Origin: Rhodospirillales bacterium
GTDB lineage: Bacteria; Pseudomonadota; Alphaproteobacteria; Acetobacterales; Acetobacteraceae
Length of the DNA: 14,414 bases
Direction: 5' to 3'
NCBI GenBank assembly: GCA_025352915.1
Contig: JANXSA010000404.1
Location: 1 to 14,414 of the forward strand
The notes beneath the pieces are model-generated. The model did no database searches. It saw only the letters and a program-made list of their open reading frames with translations, and had not been told where the DNA came from. Positions 12,311 through 14,414 of this stretch are shown one piece after another. Position numbers and translations under genes: made by a program. Positions within the stretch are counted from its first letter, which is position 1; each line of letters begins with the position of its first letter.

Positions 12311-13483
12311 ATGCCGACGTGCCGCGCTTTCGCGCTGACTCTCGCTGTTGCCTTCGCGGCGGCCCCGGCCCACGCCCAGATGGGTCCGCCCGGCCCGCCA
12401 ACCGTCGGCGTGATCGCCGCCACCAAGCGCCCGGTCACCGAAAGCAGCGAGTTCGCCGGCCGCATCCAGGCCGCTCACCGTGTCGACGTCGCCGCCCGCG
12501 TCACCGCCTTCATCGCCGAGCGCCTGTTCACCGAGGGCGGCGAGGTGGCCCAGGGCGACCTCCTCTTCCGCCTCGACCGCGGCACCTTCGAGGCCGAGCT
12601 GGCTGCCCGCGAAGCCGCTGTCGCCCAGACCACCGCCCTGCTGCGCAACGCCACCATCACCCTGAACCGCGCCCGCGCCCTGATCGGCTCCGGCGCCGGC
12701 CGCGTCTCCTCGGTCGACGACGCCGCCGCCCAGCAGGCCAGCCTCACCGCCCAGCTCCAGGCCGCCGAGGCCCAAGCCCAGGCCGCCCGCATCAACCTCG
12801 ACTACACCGAAATCCGCGCCGCGATCGCCGGAAAAGTCGGCCGCGCCAGCCTCTCCGCCGGCAACGTCGTCACCCCCGCCTCCGGCACCCTGGTTGCCAT
12901 CGTCAGCCAGGATCCGATGTACGTGACCTTCCCGGTCTCGGTCCGCGCCGCCCTGGAACTGCGCAACCGCTACGCCGACCGCGGCGGTTTCACCGCCGTG
13001 CAAATCCGCCTGCGCCTCCCCGACGGCCGCATGTACAGCCAAACCGGCAAGCTCGACTACGCCGACCCCTCGGTCGCCGCCAACACCGACAGCCTGACCC
13101 TGCGCGCCACCATCCCCAACCCAATCCGGATCGGTGCCAAACCCGGCGAACCCGGCAACCGCGACCTGCTCGACGGCGCCTTCGTCACCGTCTTCGTCGA
13201 GGGCATCCAGCCGATCCAGACCCTCGCCATCCCCCGCGTCGCCGTGCTGTCGGACCAGCAAGGCAACTTCGTCTACATCGTCGACGCCGAGAAAAAAATT
13301 CAGACCCGCCGCGTCACCCTCGGCCAGTCCACCCCATCCCTCGCCGCCATCGCCTCCGGCCTGCAAGACGGCGACACCGTGGTCGTTGACGGCCTGCAAC
13401 GCATCCGCCCCGGCGCGGTGGTAAACCCCGTCCCCTTCGGCGCCCCCCCAGCCCCCGCCCCCGCCGCCGCGCCAAAAGGCTGA
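12311..13483 (+). CDS. RND efflux periplasmic adaptor subunit (AcrA/MexA family)
   Basis: A 390-residue periplasmic adaptor that links an inner-membrane RND pump to an outer-membrane channel. The start at 12311 opens a signal peptide (residues 1-22, cleavage after AHA, before Gln23); an ATG 45 bases upstream would place extra residues before it. The order of parts is that of the family: a barrel-sandwich first half with VDVAARVTAFIAERLFTEGGEVAQGDLLFRLD, a coiled-coil hairpin rich in Ala and Gln at about 95-165, the returning strand LDYTEIRAAIAGKVG, then beta-barrel and membrane-proximal domains. The end is Pro/Ala-rich. Cys4 lies inside the signal region without a lipobox around it, so it is probably not a lipoprotein. 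The transporter gene starts four bases after the stop. The substrate cannot be told from sequence. Confidence 0.93.
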   Translation: MPTCRAFALTLAVAFAAAPAHAQMGPPGPPTVGVIAATKRPVTESSEFAGRIQAAHRVDVAARVTAFIAERLFTEGGEVAQGDLLFRLDRGTFEAELAAREAAVAQTTALLRNATITLNRARALIGSGAGRVSSVDDAAAQQASLTAQLQAAEAQAQAARINLDYTEIRAAIAGKVGRASLSAGNVVTPASGTLVAIVSQDPMYVTFPVSVRAALELRNRYADRGGFTAVQIRLRLPDGRMYSQTGKLDYADPSVAANTDSLTLRATIPNPIRIGAKPGEPGNRDLLDGAFVTVFVEGIQPIQTLAIPRVAVLSDQQGNFVYIVDAEKKIQTRRVTLGQSTPSLAAIASGLQDGDTVVVDGLQRIRPGAVVNPVPFGAPPAPAPAAAPKG

Positions 13484-13487
13484 TCCC

Positions 13488-14414
13488 ATGCTCTCGGCCA
13501 TCTTCGTCGACCGCCCGCGCCTGGCGGTCGTCATCGCCATCATCACCACCCTCGCCGGCCTGATCGCCTGGACCCGCATCCCGGTCGCCCAGTTCCCCGA
13601 CATCGTCCCCCCCCAGGTCCAGGTCACCACTCGCTTCCCCGGCGCCTCGGCCGCCGTCGTCGAATCCACCGTCGCCCAGCCGCTCGAAGCCGCCATCAAC
13701 GGCGTCGACAAGATGCTCTACATGAAATCCAACAGCGCCAATGACGGCAGCTATTCCCTCACCATCAGCTTCGACCTCGGCACCGCGCCGGACATCAACA
13801 CCGTCAACGTCAACAACCGCGTCCAGGCCGCCCTGTCCCGCATGCCCGCCGAGGTCCAGCGCCAGGGCGTCACCGTCACCAAGCGAAGCTCCGCCATCCT
13901 GGAATTCGTCCAGTTCTATGCCGAAGACCCCGCCCTCACCCCGCTCTTCGTCTCCAACTACGTCACCATCAACGTCATCGACGCCATCGCCCGCGTCCCC
14001 GGCGTCGGCCAGGCCTTCATGTTCGGCGCGCTGGACTACTCCATGCGCATCTGGTTCCAAACCGCCCGCCTGGTCGATCTCGGCCTCGCCCCGTCCGACA
14101 TCATCGCCGCCCTGCAAACCCAGAATGTCCAGGGCGCCGTCGGCCGCATCGGCGCCAAGCCCACCCTGGACGGCAACGCCATCCAGATGAACCTCCAAGC
14201 CAGCGGCCGCCGCGCCACCGCCGAGGAATTCGCCCGCATCGTCGTGCGCGCCAACCCCGACGGCTCGGTCCTGCGCATCGGCGACGTCGCCCGCGTCGAA
14301 CTCGGCCCGGCTGGCCAGGACACCGAAAGCCGCCTCAACGGCCAGCCCGCCGTCTCCATCGGCATCTACCTCGCCCCCGGCGCCAACGCCGTCGAAACCT
14401 CCGCCCGCGTCAGC
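13488..14414 (+). CDS. RND multidrug efflux transporter (HAE1 family), N-terminal part
   Basis: The first 309 residues of an inner-membrane RND pump; members are about 1,030-1,060 residues, so most of it lies beyond the window and no stop is seen. MLSAIFVDRPRLAVVIAI is the typical N-terminus with the first membrane helix at about 8-30. It is followed by the periplasmic porter region: FPDIVPPQVQVTTRFPGASAAVVESTVAQPLE, SNSANDGSYSLTISFDLGTAPD and NRVQAALSRMPAEVQRQGVTV are all HAE1 landmarks. It uses a proton gradient to expel hydrophobic compounds. It follows the adaptor gene by four bases, so the two form one operon. An outer-membrane channel gene and a local regulator may follow, but are not visible. 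Confidence 0.95.
   Translation, partial: MLSAIFVDRPRLAVVIAIITTLAGLIAWTRIPVAQFPDIVPPQVQVTTRFPGASAAVVESTVAQPLEAAINGVDKMLYMKSNSANDGSYSLTISFDLGTAPDINTVNVNNRVQAALSRMPAEVQRQGVTVTKRSSAILEFVQFYAEDPALTPLFVSNYVTINVIDAIARVPGVGQAFMFGALDYSMRIWFQTARLVDLGLAPSDIIAALQTQNVQGAVGRIGAKPTLDGNAIQMNLQASGRRATAEEFARIVVRANPDGSVLRIGDVARVELGPAGQDTESRLNGQPAVSIGIYLAPGANAVETSARVS

Noticed and set aside
1..14414. CRISPR array, rRNA or tRNA genes
   Set aside because: No regularly spaced repeats and no cloverleaf or rRNA signatures were seen on either strand by eye.

Overview
The window is GC-rich and reads like a chromosomal segment of an alphaproteobacterium, most likely Acetobacteraceae. The evidence is a shikimate kinase/3-dehydroquinate synthase fusion, alphaproteobacterial-type XerD and AccA, and dispersed A/T-rich hairpin repeats of a kind I associate with that family. 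The assignment is by recognition of protein families only; no search was run.

Layout. At the left edge is the C-terminal half of a class III (glutathione-dependent) alcohol dehydrogenase (1-579, +). Convergent to it is a large protein (606-2975, -) joining an N-terminal helix-turn-helix to a C-terminal formylglycine-generating-enzyme (SUMF1/EgtB/PvdO) fold that lacks the two catalytic cysteines. From 3 to 4.2 kb there is an accessory-looking stretch: a possible 47-residue membrane peptide, an extremely G-rich tract, an unrecognised Pro-rich ORF driven by a near-perfect sigma70 promoter with no room for a leader, and a pair of facing A/T-rich hairpin repeats. From 4.2 to 9.2 kb is a housekeeping block: aroK-aroB (-), and divergently a 48-residue membrane peptide, xerD, a PH-like membrane protein and accA in a tightly packed operon (+). 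A double hairpin repeat separates accA from a MAPEG-family membrane protein.

From 9.2 to 9.93 kb is a regulatory region. It holds two copies of a motif (TGTCGGGAAA.TTTACACC), a 143-bp IS66-like miniature element lying between them, and a consensus sigma-54 promoter that reads into a PEP-CTERM secreted protein gene (9935-10957). Strong palindromes resembling REP elements fill the convergent gap before a hydroxymethylglutaryl-CoA lyase gene (11252-12172, -). Divergent from that gene are an RND efflux adaptor (12311-13483) and the first 309 codons of its HAE1-type transporter (13488 to the window end).

How the genes fit together. xerD (dimer resolution), accA (fatty acid synthesis) and aroKB (aromatic amino acids) are unrelated in function and sit together as a conserved-type core block. 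The PEP-CTERM gene with its sigma-54 promoter belongs to an exopolysaccharide/exosortase programme whose sorting enzyme and regulator are not in this window. The base skew of the + strand changes from G-rich (left of about 9.2 kb) to C-rich (right of it) regardless of gene direction, which suggests a replication-related or rearrangement boundary near the regulatory region.
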